The notes beneath the pieces were generated by a model. That model was not told the origin of the DNA. It made no database searches and saw nothing but the letters and a program-made list of their open reading frames with translations. Of a stretch of 64,000 bases of DNA, positions 23,055 to 35,705 are shown piece after piece (the stretch's first letter is position 1; each line of letters opens with the position of its first letter). Source of the stretch: Brachynemurus nebulosus (Eukaryota > Arthropoda > Insecta > Neuroptera > Myrmeleontidae); contig JAPWDM010000008.1 in the NCBI GenBank assembly GCA_035578155.1, forward strand, positions 18,730,842 through 18,794,841. The letters run 5' to 3'. Made by a program: the position numbers and the translations under genes.

Positions 23055-25097
23055 GTTTTGATAATTTTTCAAACACTATGTGAATTTTAATTAATGAATT
23101 GGTCATACATACCAAAGTAAATCGAATGTTCAAGTATCAGCTAAAGCTGGCATCAAGTGAACATATGAATATTGGTGTATGTATAAATACGGACAAAAGT
23201 CCGTCATACATTAATAATCTTTGACAGGCACTCGATTACATTTGAAATTAAAATTGGAGAACTTTTGCTAAATTTGAAAAATTTCAAAATTTATTGTTTT
23301 ATTATGAGAAAGACCTTTGTATCATGAATTGCAATTAAGTACTCTATTTTGGATGGTCAATTGGCGATAAGTATCCAAACGCCCCCTTCTCTCCAACGTG
23401 ATAATTGAAGCTACCTTAATATAGGATTCGGTCCGGGTAACAAAAGGCAGACACGCATTATCACTGAAATATTTTGTATTTCCCAAAATTCGTGTTCCTA
23501 GACTAGAGTGCTGTGTTAAGTAGACAACTAAGGTCGTGTGTCTATTTTAAAAACAATTTACAGAAGCAACTATCTAAGTTTTTAATAAATTGTCCCAACT
23601 TTCGTCATCTTCTTTCAACACATATGCAAACCGTTCACAGTACCTAAACTACATAAATTAATTGTTACCTGAAATGAAATCTTTAATTGTATTCTTTCTG
23701 AACTTAAAAGTTGATTCGTGATTCTATAAATTATTTATTCATTTATGAAGAATAATAAAACATTTTCATATTTTTAAATATTTTAAATTTTATGCTCAAT
23801 TATCAATTTTCATCAATCTGTTAAAATTCACGTTCATCTCTGAAAGACGTACAAATGTTAGCAATAAACAAATGAAGACGCAATGTTTTATTATTTTTCC
23901 AAGTTGACACCTTCCTTTTCTTTCCAATCTTTCCATCTGCTTCAACTTTCACTTCAATCGACCAATTAATTATCGTAATATATTTTTCTTATTTTTCTTT
24001 ATTATTGACATTTGCTACATAATTATTCGATTATTCTTCGATATTTCTTTCGTTTTACGTTTTAATTTATCATTCTTCTACTATATAGTCATTTAATAAC
24101 TTTATTGTTTACCAGTAATTATTTTTTTCCTTGTCTCAAAAATTAAACATGTCACCTTCACTGATGATAAATGATTCTGTTCGCTATTGATATTGAATGT
24201 GATTAAAATACATTGTGTTTTTATGTAAATAAACTATATATAATTAGTTGAATTATGAAACTATAAACACTAGTATATATTGAAATTAGGCAATCGATTT
24301 ACACAAACGTTATATCAATAATCTATACTCTGTGTTCGCATAGCGAGGGACACCATCACGATTATGTCCTGTATTTTTAGTCGAAAGTGTATTTTTAGAC
24401 AGGTTAGTGTCCTGTATTTTTCTAAACAACGTTTACTGCACCAGATAAAATATTACATCATAGTTTCCAAACGAACAGATGCAATCTATGAGAAACACAG
24501 AACAGTAGAGACAACATATCTATCTCTATACTACTGGAACCAGTGTAACTAGTAAGAGACAGAAAATATGTTATATACGTGCACTGCGTTTACTTTGTAT
24601 TAGTGCGATATTGTGTATTTGTGTTAGTTAGCGTTAGTGGTAGGGGTTGTCACGATGTAACAATACCAAAAACAATCAAGTCCATTGTCTTGTGATTGAC
24701 CTACACTCATCGACTGCTACTGAGAGATTGACTACTAAGTAGCCTAATGTTCACAGAAATACCCACTGGTTATTACAGAGAAGAGATAGTTGCTGGATCT
24801 CTGTACTCTGGTTTAGAAAATTTTTGTATTTATACTTATAGGTTTTGTTACTTTGAGCGCAGTTAATAATTATAAAAAATATATTTTATTTGTAACTTAG
24901 ACTCATTAAGATTTAAATCAATTGCACAAAAAAAAAAATTCTTTCTAATTTTAGAGTACGTTTACGATAAAATTACTGTTACATATAATGTACAACATGT
25001 ACAAAAAATATTATATCTCCTTTTTCAGAAAATAATTATAGCATCGTACAATATTGAAAAAATTTTTAAAAAAATTGAAAAGAGAATCATTAATGTT
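23055..25097. other. Unassigned A+T-rich region (2.0 kb)
   Basis: No supportable gene. The frame at 24364-24552 overlaps a partially repeated TGTCCTGTATTTTT block and has no motif. The region is otherwise unique within the window. Confidence 0.4.
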
Positions 25098-25192
25098 GGA
25101 AAGGAATAGATTCGAACATAGAACTTCTCGGTCTGTATATTAAAAAAAGTTACATACATGAGAGCAGACGCTAACCACACCACCAGTCGTCC
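25098..25192 (-). pseudogene. tRNA-like fragment (possible SINE head)
   Basis: The minus strand reads GGACGACTGGTGGTGTGG then TTAGCGTCTGC, which fits an A box (TGGTGTGGTTAGCGTCTGC). About 55 nt on, GTTCGAATCTATTCC fits a B box. The acceptor and T stems do not pair well and the anticodon arm is unclear. This points to a decayed tRNA-derived sequence or SINE head, not a working tRNA. Confidence 0.3.
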
Positions 25193-27606
25193 TTGTAGCA
25201 AACAATACCAACTAACTGATACATATCAAACATGATATGTTATTCAAAACTTTGCCTGCGTTTAATTTTTAAATGAAGCCGCATGACCTAAATTATTATT
25301 ACTTCAATACTCAGAGATATATATTCTACAACATATATTAATTTCTCCCAAGTCCGTGATTCCCATGTTTGATACTCTCCTTGTCAATATTTTTACTTCA
25401 AATGAATAACAGTTGATTTTCAATATTTTGTTTTAAGGATGGTTGACGTATAAATTTTTTTAGAAAAAATATATAAATTAAGAATAATTATATCTTTAGT
25501 ATATATGTTCTCCCCCTCCTCCCTTCTTAACCCTATTAATGTTCTTCGCGATGCGTACAGATAGTACTTACACAATAATACACTGATTCATTAAAAATTA
25601 AACAGTTGACATACTGTATTTTAAAAATAAAACAAAAAAAAAAAACATAAGTTACAAGAATAAACTGTCAAAGTGTCAAGATAGTAAAGTTTTTTTTGAG
25701 AAATAGAAAAAATAAATAAAACTAATCTTCACGCCATCACAAATAAATATACAAATTGTAATTAGTTTGCATTTTGTCGTGTAATTAAACCTTTTTTTCG
25801 GTCCGTACCGACCGAAGAGAACGCTTCGACATTACTATTTTTAGAAACTATTGTGATTTTTATGATCTATAAACACGCCATCTTTTATGATAACTTTTTA
25901 TTTGATGAAAGGTAAGTACATTTTACAGTACATAACACAGAGTCAACTAATATATATATATATATGTATATTGTAGAGTATTTGCTATCTCTTTTAACGT
26001 GTGAACGTTGCACTGTGTGAACAAAATGTTACAATTTCCGATATACAACAACCGATAAAAGTCTATTTTATAGGCAATATATTTTACACAACTATTATGT
26101 AAATATATAAAAATTGAAAACGTGTATTCAACTGCTATGTACTTCAATGTAAGAATGTACAAAAAAATCAATGTTTAACAGATTTTGAGATTTTAAGTAT
26201 TGAAATGGATTAAGGTCCATACGGTGGGTTTTTGACTCCAAATTCAAGGTATATTTGAAGTTAGTTTGTCTAACCTGAGTCCCAAATTTGCACAAATTGT
26301 CCTTGAGCTCAAAGGCGCAACACTTTTTAACTGGAATGTGTTATGAAGCACACATATTAATTAGGTCTTCGAATATGTTTAATTATGGTCAATGTCAGTT
26401 AAATTTAACTATGCTTCATCACTTATGAATTTAAATAATTTCCGTTTTTTTTGGTTTTATCTCTTTCATTATGCACTTACGTAAATTTTAAAATTGCAGT
26501 TTGTTTTTAGAAAAGAATAGAACATTGATTCGTTGTCAATATAAGAATTATTTAATTTCTTAACTTTGCATCATGATCAATTGTATTTGAAGCAGGGTAT
26601 AATTGAATTGATAAAGTTCTAATAATTTCACGCATTATCACTTTATCAGTAAATATACCTTTTTTCATCCGTATTGGAGAGTAATGGTCTTAACCCCGAT
26701 TTCTTTTTTTTTTTTTTTTTAATTATAAATGACTTATTATATTTATTTATTTAAATATAAAAATTATAAATATTTAACAAATATATCCACCACCTATTTC
26801 TTATATTGGATATAATCCAAAATTTTTTCGTTGTTTAAAATTTTATAAATTATTTTTTAATTTAAATAAATATAAATACTATTTATTTTCAAATAAAGAA
26901 TTTTTAGGGTCCCGAAGAACGAATTCCAAAACACTTACATTTTTGTCATGTCTGTCAGTCCGCCTCTCCATTTATCCGTCTTTGATCCGTCTCGAATTTT
27001 GAAGCGGACAACCTCTACTCTTCTATAAAATTTATATCTTTCGTCTAAGTTTCATCGATTTTCATCAAAAAAAAAAAAAAAAAATCATATATACATACGT
27101 ATATACGTACAGAAAAGTTCCAATAAAAAGTCCAGGTCCGGAAAATTTCCATCCGGATTTTTAGTTTTCTGAGTTCCATAAGTCCCAAAATGTGAAGAAT
27201 CAATGAAAACTACATATGCTAAAATTTGTTTAATTATCATACTTTCCTTCTTCGCAACATAACCTATATGGACTATTTGAAAATGACCTATATTCAACAT
27301 GGCCCTTATAGCAACGTAAATAACACAGGTGCCAAACATATTTTATAATAATGGGTCCTACTTTATTTTTCACAAACATTCTTTATACTTTTGCATAAAA
27401 ATAATGTTTGCTAAAATACTTTATTTGGAACTGTGATTAAACTAAACAAGACTTTCCGATACGTAATTCCCAAACGGTTTACTAAATATTAAGATGGATG
27501 ATTTACCTATATTCTGAATCAATGATACTTAAAGAAATTCAGAAAAATCTACTAATAATAACAAAGAATTTGCAAAGAAAATGCTGTTGAAAAACGGCGA
27601 TATATA
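25193..27606. other. Unassigned A+T-rich region with a repeat-like block
   Basis: No gene is seen. About 26905-27000 (TTTTTAGGGTCCCGAAGAAC, then CATGTCTGTCAGTCCGCC) resembles a phrase common in dispersed arthropod repeats (a TTTTTAGGGTTCCG-type start followed by a GTCTGTC/GTCCG run). A TA tract lies at 25950-25966 and an A run at 27066-27083. The frames at 25947-26171 and 27085-27339 show no domain features. Confidence 0.4.
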
Positions 27607-27815
27607 CACAGTAAAAAAATTTGTGGCCTGCGTAAAAAAAAACTAATTGTTAAAATTTTTGTGTTAAATAAGTAACACAACCCTGCGTTAATATAACATT
27701 TCGTGTTTGTGTTAAATGAAAATATTAACACAAATTTCGATTTAACAGAATAATAATCTTAACTTGTTTTGAACAACAAAAAAGTAACACAATCTTTGTG
27801 TAAAGCAAAAGAATG
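27607..27815. repeat. 207-bp dispersed repeat, copy 2
   Basis: Partner of 16069-16275 in the same orientation. The two agree along the whole length with scattered substitutions and small gaps, and similarity stops abruptly at both ends. Confidence 0.55.
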
Positions 27816-28960
27816 TTATAAGTTCGTAAGTTACATTAGAATATATATCTACCAAAATATATATAATAAAAAAGATGAGAGTAGTTCTTATTATTAAACA
27901 AAACCGAAAAATTATAAGTTTTCTCAGTTATTGACAAATATAGTTTTATTAAACGTTTAAAAAGGAAACAATTTTCTTATATTTTACGGTTATTTTGTTA
28001 CAGATTCAGTTACAAAAAATCATGTAGGCTTACTTGAGATTGTTAATTATAATATTAATATAACGTTCATAGGTGCATAGCGTTCATGCTAACAAAAATT
28101 GTGCTAAAAACACACAAAAGAAATGTATTTAAGACAAAAAAGATTTAAATTTGGAAAATACTCTTTTTTTCTGACAAATACTCTATTTCTTCTTATTCAA
28201 GAGATTAAATACTTTAAGTTGCTCCCAAAAAAATTGGCAACCCTATGTGCACGTAGCATTGCCCTATTTCTATCATACCCCGAAAACTGTAAAGACTCTT
28301 ACTACTCACAGACTCAAATGTAATGCGTTTGCAACACGCATTTGGAGCATTTTTTGTTATAATAACAAAAAATTCAATAATTTCTTTTAATTGCTTATTT
28401 TATATTCTAATTGATTTCAGTATTGTTAGCCCACGTTCGTTGCGTCCCTAATGATATATTAATATTTACCGAATAAAATAAAATAAAATTCCTTTGTTTA
28501 ATTTTTGTTTAAAAAATCATTACGGTGCGGTAGGGGCTAACTGATTTTATTTTTAAATATAAATAGGTATGTGTTTGAATACGTATGTGCAGTTAAAGGT
28601 AGCTTGGTATATAGCAATTTCATTTCGATTTTTTTTTTTTTTTGTTATACGACTAAAAGATTTTCCATTTAGATAAAAATCAAATTAGATCAAATCAATT
28701 AATAATCAAACAAATTATTAAAAATGTCATTATGATATTTATATGCTATATGTAGGTATGTACAATATTTTTCTACCCGTTTCCACATATTTTAACTTTA
28801 TAGTACCTAGTAAAAAGTTAAACAGACATTTTACAGAGTGTTACAGCAAATATACAACAATGTTAGATTTTTTTTATTAGTAGTACACTAGATGAACAAT
28901 GTTACCGTGTGATATCGCCCCTAGCGGCCACCTTGTATATGTGATACATAATTTACTTAT
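27816..28960. other. Unassigned A+T-rich region
   Basis: No gene is supported. The frame at 28123-28323 has no recognisable motif, and I treat it as chance. Confidence 0.4.
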
Positions 28961-29897
28961 TAGCGAATTTCCAGAATGGAATTCAGCTATTACAGCCACT
29001 GTCATGACACGACTTGAACCCGGGACCATGGCAGAAATTTGTTTTGAGGTCCCTAGAAACCGAAAATAATATTCACCAAAATTTATATATGTGTCCGCAC
29101 GATAACTCTCGAACGGAATGTCCTAGGTTTACGAAATTTGGTGAAAATGTTGGAAGTCCCAAACCGTTGGACAAGTTCGTTAGCCAGACACGTCGGATGC
29201 CAGGAACATGGTGCTTGTTCTTGCAAAAAATTAGTTTTTTGCCAAATTTTTTACATCATTTAAACGAGGAGAAAAAATTACATAAAAAGGTCTTTTTAAC
29301 TATTATTCTATGTCAACTAGTTTCCGAGAAAAATTAATTTTTATAAACGGGCATTCGCTATGTTATGCAGGATGCTGCGACAGGGGGATACCTATATGTA
29401 TAATTATATGAACGAATGTGTTTGTGGTGCAACAGGAAGATAGATTGTATATAAGCACGATATAAGTTATATACGTCATACATATGTATATGTTTGTATG
29501 TTACTTATATGCCGTTTTTTAGAGTTCCGAAGAAAGTTTTATTTTTTAGAGCTCCGAAATAAATCTCCCGAGACTATAATAGAAATTTGTTTTCGGGTCC
29601 CTAGAAACCGAAAATAATATTCACTAAAATTTATGTATTAAATTTATATTTAGTCCCACACCGTTGGACAAATTCGTTAGCCAGCCATGTCGGATGCCTA
29701 GAACATGGTTCTTTGGACCATTTTTCGTGAAAAAATTAGTTTTTTGCCAAAATTTTCTCAAGTTAAAAATTTTTTTCGACATTTATTTGCACCATTAGAA
29801 AGAGGAGGAAAAATCACTTAAAAGGGTGAAAAATCACAGAAAAACGGATTTTTATAAACGGAAATTCGCTATGTTATGCAGGATGCTGCGACAGGGG
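28961..29897 (+). mobile_element. Family F repeat, copy 1 with adjoining partial copy
   Basis: It starts TAGCGAATTTCCAGAATGG. It runs through GGTCCCTAGAAACCGAAAAT, CGAAATTTGGTGAAAATGTT and GTTCGTTAGCCAG, and ends GCAGGATGCTGCGACAGGGG at about 29386. A second, partial unit follows (about 29513-29897) with the same blocks and the same end. The span 29350-29897 is repeated inverted at 44246-44796. Other copies are at 45826-45935 (minus) and 63086-63880. The 107-codon frame at 29014-29337 lies in it; its [12 protein letters not shown] segment is repeated in the 63 kb copy, presumably by nucleotide descent. The class is unclear. Confidence 0.6.
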
Positions 29898-29911
29898 TAT
29901 TTTTTCTTTAA

Positions 29912-30705
29912 GGTACCATCACAGTGTAGAATTTTGAAAAAATTGACTTTTTTTGGTCTTATTTTAAAGTATATATACAGTTGTGCATGTTCTCTCAAAA
30001 TTTTAAATTGAAATTCGAATTATTACGGTCACTACGAGCACTACGGATCAATGAGTTCAGTCTAAATACAAAAGTCTGTAGATCGATTGGCGCCCTTTGG
30101 CAGGATGTTATACCACTTTCCATTCAGTCTTTTCACAACCAGTGAACGTATAAGATCAGTTGTTATCACCACAGTACCACATTTTTGTTGAAACAATCAT
30201 TTGAAACAATTTTGAGACAAACTTTAGACGCTTATGTCTCGAAATGCCCTTTTTAAGAACGGTACCAACTTGACTTGACCGAATATTCTTTATTCCATTC
30301 TTCATGTACCTATGCAAGCTTTTTTTAAATCGTTCTATTTTTTCACACGGGAATCTGTTAAAAAAGGCCTAAATTTTGTACTATTTATTCAAACCGCCGC
30401 CATTTTTTCAAATTTCAAGAAAAAGAAAAACCTCCATAGAAACTTAGCGGCCTACCTACAGATTGATAATCTATTTGATTTTTTGTTCGGATGAAAACTG
30501 CGGCCACAATCGTGGGCACCAATAGCCGCCCTTTTTTAAAGACACTTTTTTCAAAATAAATAAAAATGAATAAAAAAATATTTTTGAATTGTTAAATAGT
30601 GGTATTAATCGTAAAAAAAAATTCATCCCCATTCCCCCATCCTACCCATCCAAAAAAAATTAGGAAAATTGACTATTTTTCGGCCGGTCACACTGTGATG
30701 GTACC
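29912..30705. mobile_element. TTAA-flanked MITE, family TTAA-E
   Basis: The ends are GGTACCATCACAGTGT and ACACTGTGATGGTACC, abutting TTAA at 29908-29911 and 30706-30709. Inverted homology (ATTGACT(A)TTTTT blocks) extends inward about 45 bp. The element is 794 bp. The 60-codon frame at 30312-30494 has no motif. It is inserted directly beside the end of family F copy 1. Confidence 0.75.
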
Positions 30706-30709
30706 TTAA

Positions 30710-31493
30710 CGCAGTCTTCTAATCTACAATTTTTTTTAAATTCAATTTTTTTGTTCCATCATTTAAAATGTGTCCTCAAAAAGAAATTTAAAAGTTTTTA
30801 GTATTTACAAAATTATAACTAATTTAATAGGGCAAGTTCCGGTATCCAGGCATTATACTTCAAAATTTTGAATGCATTTTTCTTGAAACTACATTTTTCC
30901 AGGTCAACATGATATCTCCAGTTCTACTTATCCAATCGACTTCAATTTGAGCATATTGCAAAATTCTACTTTTTACTATTTTTAAAAAATAAAATACTTT
31001 GAAAAGGACATGAAAATAATATTTTTTTCAAACAGCCGCCATTTATAAATTTAAAAAAAAAAAAATTTTATTGTAGTTGTTGCCAGAATGACAACCTTTC
31101 TAAACCAGAATCTTCTTCTTGTTAGAGGTGAGCACAAAATCCAAAATTGTGTCAACCAGCATATCACTTTTTTGCATTGCTATATTTTAATCGCTATAAA
31201 TCTTAGAATTTTCACTTTTTTTCAGAAAAATCAATACATAGATGACATAAAAATAGACAGCAAAATGCTATGTACCTTTTTTTATTAATTACTAAAAAAA
31301 AAACGAAATTTCTACTTTCTAAGTTAGAAGACCCCTTTAAAAAAATTTAATTTTAATTTGAATACATTTTTGAGCTGCGATTCCGAAAAAAGATCCCTGT
31401 ATAAAAATATGTAAGCCATGCAACTGCCAAAAAACATATTTTTTGAAAACTCTAAATTTATTTATCCCCTTAATAATTTTTATTATACATAGT
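30710..31493. other. Unassigned repeat-like region
   Basis: No gene. It contains phrases seen in several elements here (CTTGAAACTACATTTTTCCA, CAATCGACTTCAATTTGAGC), which suggests an old element whose ends I cannot place. Confidence 0.35.
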
Positions 31494-31736
31494 ACCTTCC
31501 TAGAATGAAAGTGGGATATCTGGGAATTTTCCGATTTTTATTTTTAGTACCACGTAATAGATAAGTCAATTACTTATCGAATAGCATATTTCACAAGTTC
31601 GTAGGATATATAATTTTTTAAGAGTATTACTTTAAATATCAAGGTCACCATTTAAACTAATGTATTATTAAAATTTAAAATGCAGTTATCTCAAAACTAA
31701 CATTTTCCAGATATCTCACTTTCATACTAGGAAGGC
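31494..31736. repeat. Inverted-repeat element, about 243 bp
   Basis: CCTTCCTAGAATGAAAGTGG then GATATCTGG on the left faces CCAGATATCTCACTTTCATACTAGGAAGG on the right, about 30 bp per arm with a few mismatches. No clear target duplication. Confidence 0.5.
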
Positions 31737-32490
31737 GATATATGTTTCATTCAAACACTTATTTGTATTCACCCAATTTTATACATTAAAACATTGCCTC
31801 TAATAGCCATATTGACACACAATCGTGCTAAACTGTTTCAGTGAATACCTAAACACGAAACTTTTCAATAATCTCGCAGTAAACAGGGGGAAAATATTTT
31901 CACCGAAAAAAAAAACTAAACTAAAAACAGTTAATCAATAATGATGGTGAAGTAATGGAACATTGTTCTTACTTAATAGCCTTGAACATAAATCATAACT
32001 CAACATGCAATTCGATCATTTAGCCATGCTGCCTGTGTGAAATATTATTACACAACTTTTTTTCCTTTTTTGTTTCACCACGAAACAACCATTTTATCCC
32101 CAAAAAACACGTTTGTTTTCTATCATTTCAAACCAATATTTAAAGATAGTTTATATACACATGTTAAACATATTGCCCGAGTAGTTTAATGGATTTAGAT
32201 ACTGTGTAGTTGAATGAACATGGATGTTGTTGATATTGCCTTACTTGTTGAATCGATTCGAATTTTTATTATAAATAATTTTTTGAGAGAAAATCTTATT
32301 GACCATTTAATAAAATAAAACGGTAAGAGTAAATAAAACCCGAAAATCCGTATAATGTATTTTGTTAGCCGTTTGAGAAAGGATTTTTTTTTACATTTAT
32401 TTATTTACGTGACACGGGCGATGGTGAACAAGCTTTAATCGTGTCATCGGGCCGACCGCATACGTGTGTACGTAGCACGTACATATTATA
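31737..32490. other. Unassigned A+T-rich region
   Basis: No gene, RNA or element boundary seen. The minus-strand frame 32397-32639 crosses the left end of the pogo-like element and is chance. Confidence 0.4.
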
Positions 32491-32825
32491 TACAGTAGAG
32501 CTTCAGTAAAGTTAACATCAGTTTTGTTACGTGACGTCACTTTTATCTCACTAAAGTTAAGAGGATTTATAGAAATAGGAAGAAACAATATTATTACAAT
32601 ATACACTTTTAAAAAAAAGACTGTAGTAAAAAAAAACAATTACATATAGTATGATTTAAAGAAATTTGTTTGGATGTCATAAGGGTATTCAAATTTAAAC
32701 TTTTCTCTGTTGAATTTTAGAACTTCGTTTGTAACTTAAAGTTCATAAATGTTACTAATTATGTTTATTCAAAGTAAAAAATCGAACAATATTACAAAGA
32801 AAAGGGAAATTGTATTAGTTTGATA

Positions 32826-33494
32826 TTAGGTCATACCACAAGTTTCGACACATTTTTTGTTTTTGATATTTTTTACTTATTTAAGATTAAGCGGTCATAT
32901 TTCATGCTTTGTATAGAGCGGACACTGGATTTTCTTTCGATAGTATTATTGTGATTAAAAGACCATTTTTGAAAATGCAAAATTTAAAAAATCAATTTTC
33001 TTGCAAGAGCAACGAATTTTTTTTCTATTTTGTGTCCTTAATTACGCTACTATGGTTTCACATAAGTTTCTATTGAAATGTGTAGGGTATAATACCCTTA
33101 GTAAGAGTACAGGCAAAGGACTTGCCGAGGGAAGGTCGACCAACATCAACCTCTAGACTGGAAGCCTTTGATAATATTAAGGAAACATTAAGTGTGACAC
33201 GTAATTGATCTGTCGAGCATCTTAGTCAACATGTAGGCATTCCTCACACTACAGTACAAAGGCAATTTGAAGAGGGAATTACTCAATTCTCGAAAGAAGG
33301 TCGCGATTCCAATTTAAATTAAATAATTGGTAGGTACTTTCAATGCTATGTCTAAATTACCGGAAGTTTGGAGACGGATCATTGATAACTCAAGAGATTA
33401 CTGATTAATTTTATATATTGTATATAATTTAATCATTTACACAAATAAAAATAATTACAAAACAAAATGTGTCAAAATTTGTGGTAAGACCTAA
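32826..33494. mobile_element. mariner-like deletion derivative
   Basis: The TIRs are TTAGGTCATACCACAAGTTT (left) and TTAGGTCTTACCACAAATTT (right, complement), about 36 bp with few mismatches. TA lies on each side (32824-32825 and 33495-33496). The TTAGGT start is typical of mariner elements. At 669 bp it is about half the length of an intact mariner. It keeps only a helix-turn-helix-like trace of the transposase and has no catalytic region. Confidence 0.7.
33134..33273 (+). pseudogene. Remnant of a mariner transposase helix-turn-helix
   Basis: The frame reads GRPTSTSRLEAFDNIKETLS, one stop after VTRN, then SVEHLSQHVGIPHTTVQRQF. A GRP linker followed by a helix-turn-helix with a G(I)PHTTVQR recognition helix is the layout of the second DNA-binding subdomain of mariner-type transposases. 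The downstream DDE/D catalytic region is absent. The frame is closed by one in-frame stop and has no start, so it is non-functional. Confidence 0.6.
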
Positions 33495-33970
33495 TATTTT
33501 TCATGACATAACTAAGGTTTGTTATGAGGTGAACTATAAAGTCATAAATTATAAAGTCTTAAAACATAAAAACTTAAACAAATCAGTGGTATTCTTTAAT
33601 AAAAATATTTCTCTATGGAAAAAGAATTCTAGAATGTTAAATTCTAGAATATTTAAAAATTTTTTCAGATATAGAAAAACCGAGTGATCTGATTGAAGGC
33701 TACTTACTCAATTCAGTTATTCACTTAATATAATAAATAAATATAAATAATAAATTGGTACCAAAAGACTTAAATACCAGGTACTTAATAACCAATCCGG
33801 CGAATTTGGTGAATCCAAGGCAAATTGTAGCTGCTTATACAGGTACTTGTCAATTGTTCGTTCAAGGGACAAAAAAAAATACCGTTTCTATAGCAGATAT
33901 ATCTATATTGAAGAACTTTCTAACAGTAATATTTTTAATGAAATTTATACATTTTAGTATAAAATTCAAT

Positions 33971-34190
33971 TAAATATTAAAAATATTTAAAGTTTCAATT
34001 ACTTTGTCAATTTCACTAGAATTGAGTAGAATTTACTAAACGCGTTTTCAATCTCGCGACCATCATCAGAGTAATTGAAGAAATGTTGATGGTGATGATG
34101 GTCGCGAGATTGAAAACGCGTTTAGTAAATTCTACTCAATTCTAGTGAAATTGACAAAGTAATTGAAACTTTAAATATTTTTAATATTTA
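33971..34190. repeat. Perfect palindrome, 98-bp arms
   Basis: The arms 33971-34068 and 34093-34190 are exact inverses around a 24-bp spacer. Toward the centre each arm carries GATGATGGTCGCGAGATTG followed by AAAACGCG, in which a GGTC/GATT stem with GCGA loop precedes GAAA. Arm identity implies recent origin or gene conversion. The motif is like the ends seen at 17 kb and the Penelope-like tail at 55 kb. Confidence 0.85.
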
Positions 34191-34406
34191 AAATGAAATT
34201 TCACAAAGTAAACCTCTCAACAGTAAATTATTTAAAATTCAATTAATTCACTGAAATCCAAATTATTAAATAATTTGCTCTTGTACGTCACCTATGACTT
34301 AAATTCATGTATTAAATAACCGTCACTGACCTCAATCTGCTTCACTAAAGTTAAGTTTCACTAAAGTTTACCAAATTTTTCTTAACTTTAGTGAAGCTCC
34401 ACTGTA

Positions 34407-35084
34407 TACGTACTTTGTTCTATATACTAAACCATAAATATACCAACAATAAACTACACGTATATATACGACCACGGCATAAAGTGGAAAGATATAGTAG
34501 GTATAGCATGGTGGTGGAACTGAGGTCGTAAAACACTAACAATTAAAAGAACGTATTTTATTCGACAAATATTTACAATTCTTATTTTTTTTATTAGGGG
34601 AATTCCCGCGAGAGAGAACCGTGAATGTACGAGTACCTAGTTTAATTATGTAGAGAAAGAAAATGCATGAAGGAAACATTATAACGAAGCTACATAGATA
34701 GGTTTCTGATGATAATTATTATTTCCTCATTTCAGATAAAATTAATCATGAGTTTTCGTGAAAAAATTAAATAATTCTTATATTCGAAACAAATCGATCT
34801 TCTATTCTTTTCTAAAAATAAACTGCAAATTTAAAATTTACATAAATGCAATAATAAAAGAGATAAAGTCAGGAAAACGGAAATTATTTAAATTCAAAGT
34901 TACGAAGCATGGTTAAATTTAACTGAAATAGACCATAATATTTTTTTCTCTTAAAAGCAACTGCTAGTAAGTAAAGAAATTCTAATTTCAAACAGGAAAA
35001 AAATTTATAATTCATTTATACTTTATTTATATGTACCAAATACATTCTATGTAAGGACACTGCCAAAAACCACATAGAGCACAT
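34407..35084. other. Unassigned A+T-rich region
   Basis: No gene or element is recognised. A GC-richer patch at about 34600-34650 carries no visible frame. Confidence 0.4.
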
Positions 35085-35092
35085 AATATAAA

Positions 35093-35208
35093 CAGGGCGA
35101 GTAAGAAGGTGGAGCAGGGTAATTGCCCGGGGGCCCGGGGGTCTAAGTGCAAAACAACCGCATTTTTAGAGAGAAAAATATTCGCCGTCATTTCTTTTGC
35201 CGGCCCTG
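35093..35208. mobile_element. hAT MITE, 116 bp
   Basis: The ends are CAGGGCGAG and GCCGGCCCTG, with a 7/8 target duplication AATATAA(A/T) at 35085-35092 and 35209-35216. The G/C-rich internal GCCCGGGGGCCCGGGGG block is typical of widespread animal hAT-type MITEs. The minus-strand frame 35027-35308 runs through it and is chance. Confidence 0.65.
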
Positions 35209-35705
35209 AATATAATACATAATATGTATTTTTAGCAGAGATAGTGTAAGTCGAGATTCTAGGCAAAACCAGCGAAACCCAGAGATCTGTGCGAGCATTT
35301 TCATGCATATTCCTTTAATTTTTTGCCAGAATTGTAATAATCCTCAAATTTTTTGTCTAAAAAATATCAGAATTATAATAAGTAATATGATATTTGAATT
35401 TTTAAAAAATAGTGGTATTTAATGTATTTATTAAATTTATTTACAAATAAAAAGTTATTCCAGTTTCTTTCTCTAACATTTCTAAAAATCGCAAAAAATT
35501 AAATATTTCTTAAAAAAACGTTTTTATTACCTGAATACAATTAAAATGCTAGTAAATAATAAACATACAATGCAAATATTTTAAAACCATAATTTAACTA
35601 TAATTGAAACGCCAATAAATGAACAAGTAACTAGCTATGAAAATACTGTTATCTAATACTCATCTTTCTATTACGTGCTCTGAACCTAGAATAATAAAAA
35701 TAACT

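Larger units (their letters stand above)
32493..34404. mobile_element. pogo/Tigger-like TIR element carrying nested insertions
   Basis: The left end CAGTAGAGCTTCAGTAAAGT and the complement of the right end CAGTGGAGCTTCACTAAAGT match over about 26 bp. TA lies outside both (32491-32492 and 34405-34406). A CAGTNGA start with a TA target fits the pogo/Tigger branch of Tc1/mariner. The right side also holds a subterminal direct and inverted ACTAAAGTTAAG repeat (34344-34390). Inside lie a mariner derivative (32826-33494) and a perfect palindrome (33971-34190). I find no pogo transposase or CENP-B-like domain, so the shell is non-autonomous. Confidence 0.65.

Noticed and set aside
29014..29337. 107-codon frame as a conserved gene because it recurs at 63 kb
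   Set aside because: The similarity follows the nucleotide repeat F in general, other F copies do not keep the frame, and no motif is present.
35027..35308. 93-codon minus-strand frame
   Set aside because: About half of it is the GC-rich hAT MITE read through by chance.
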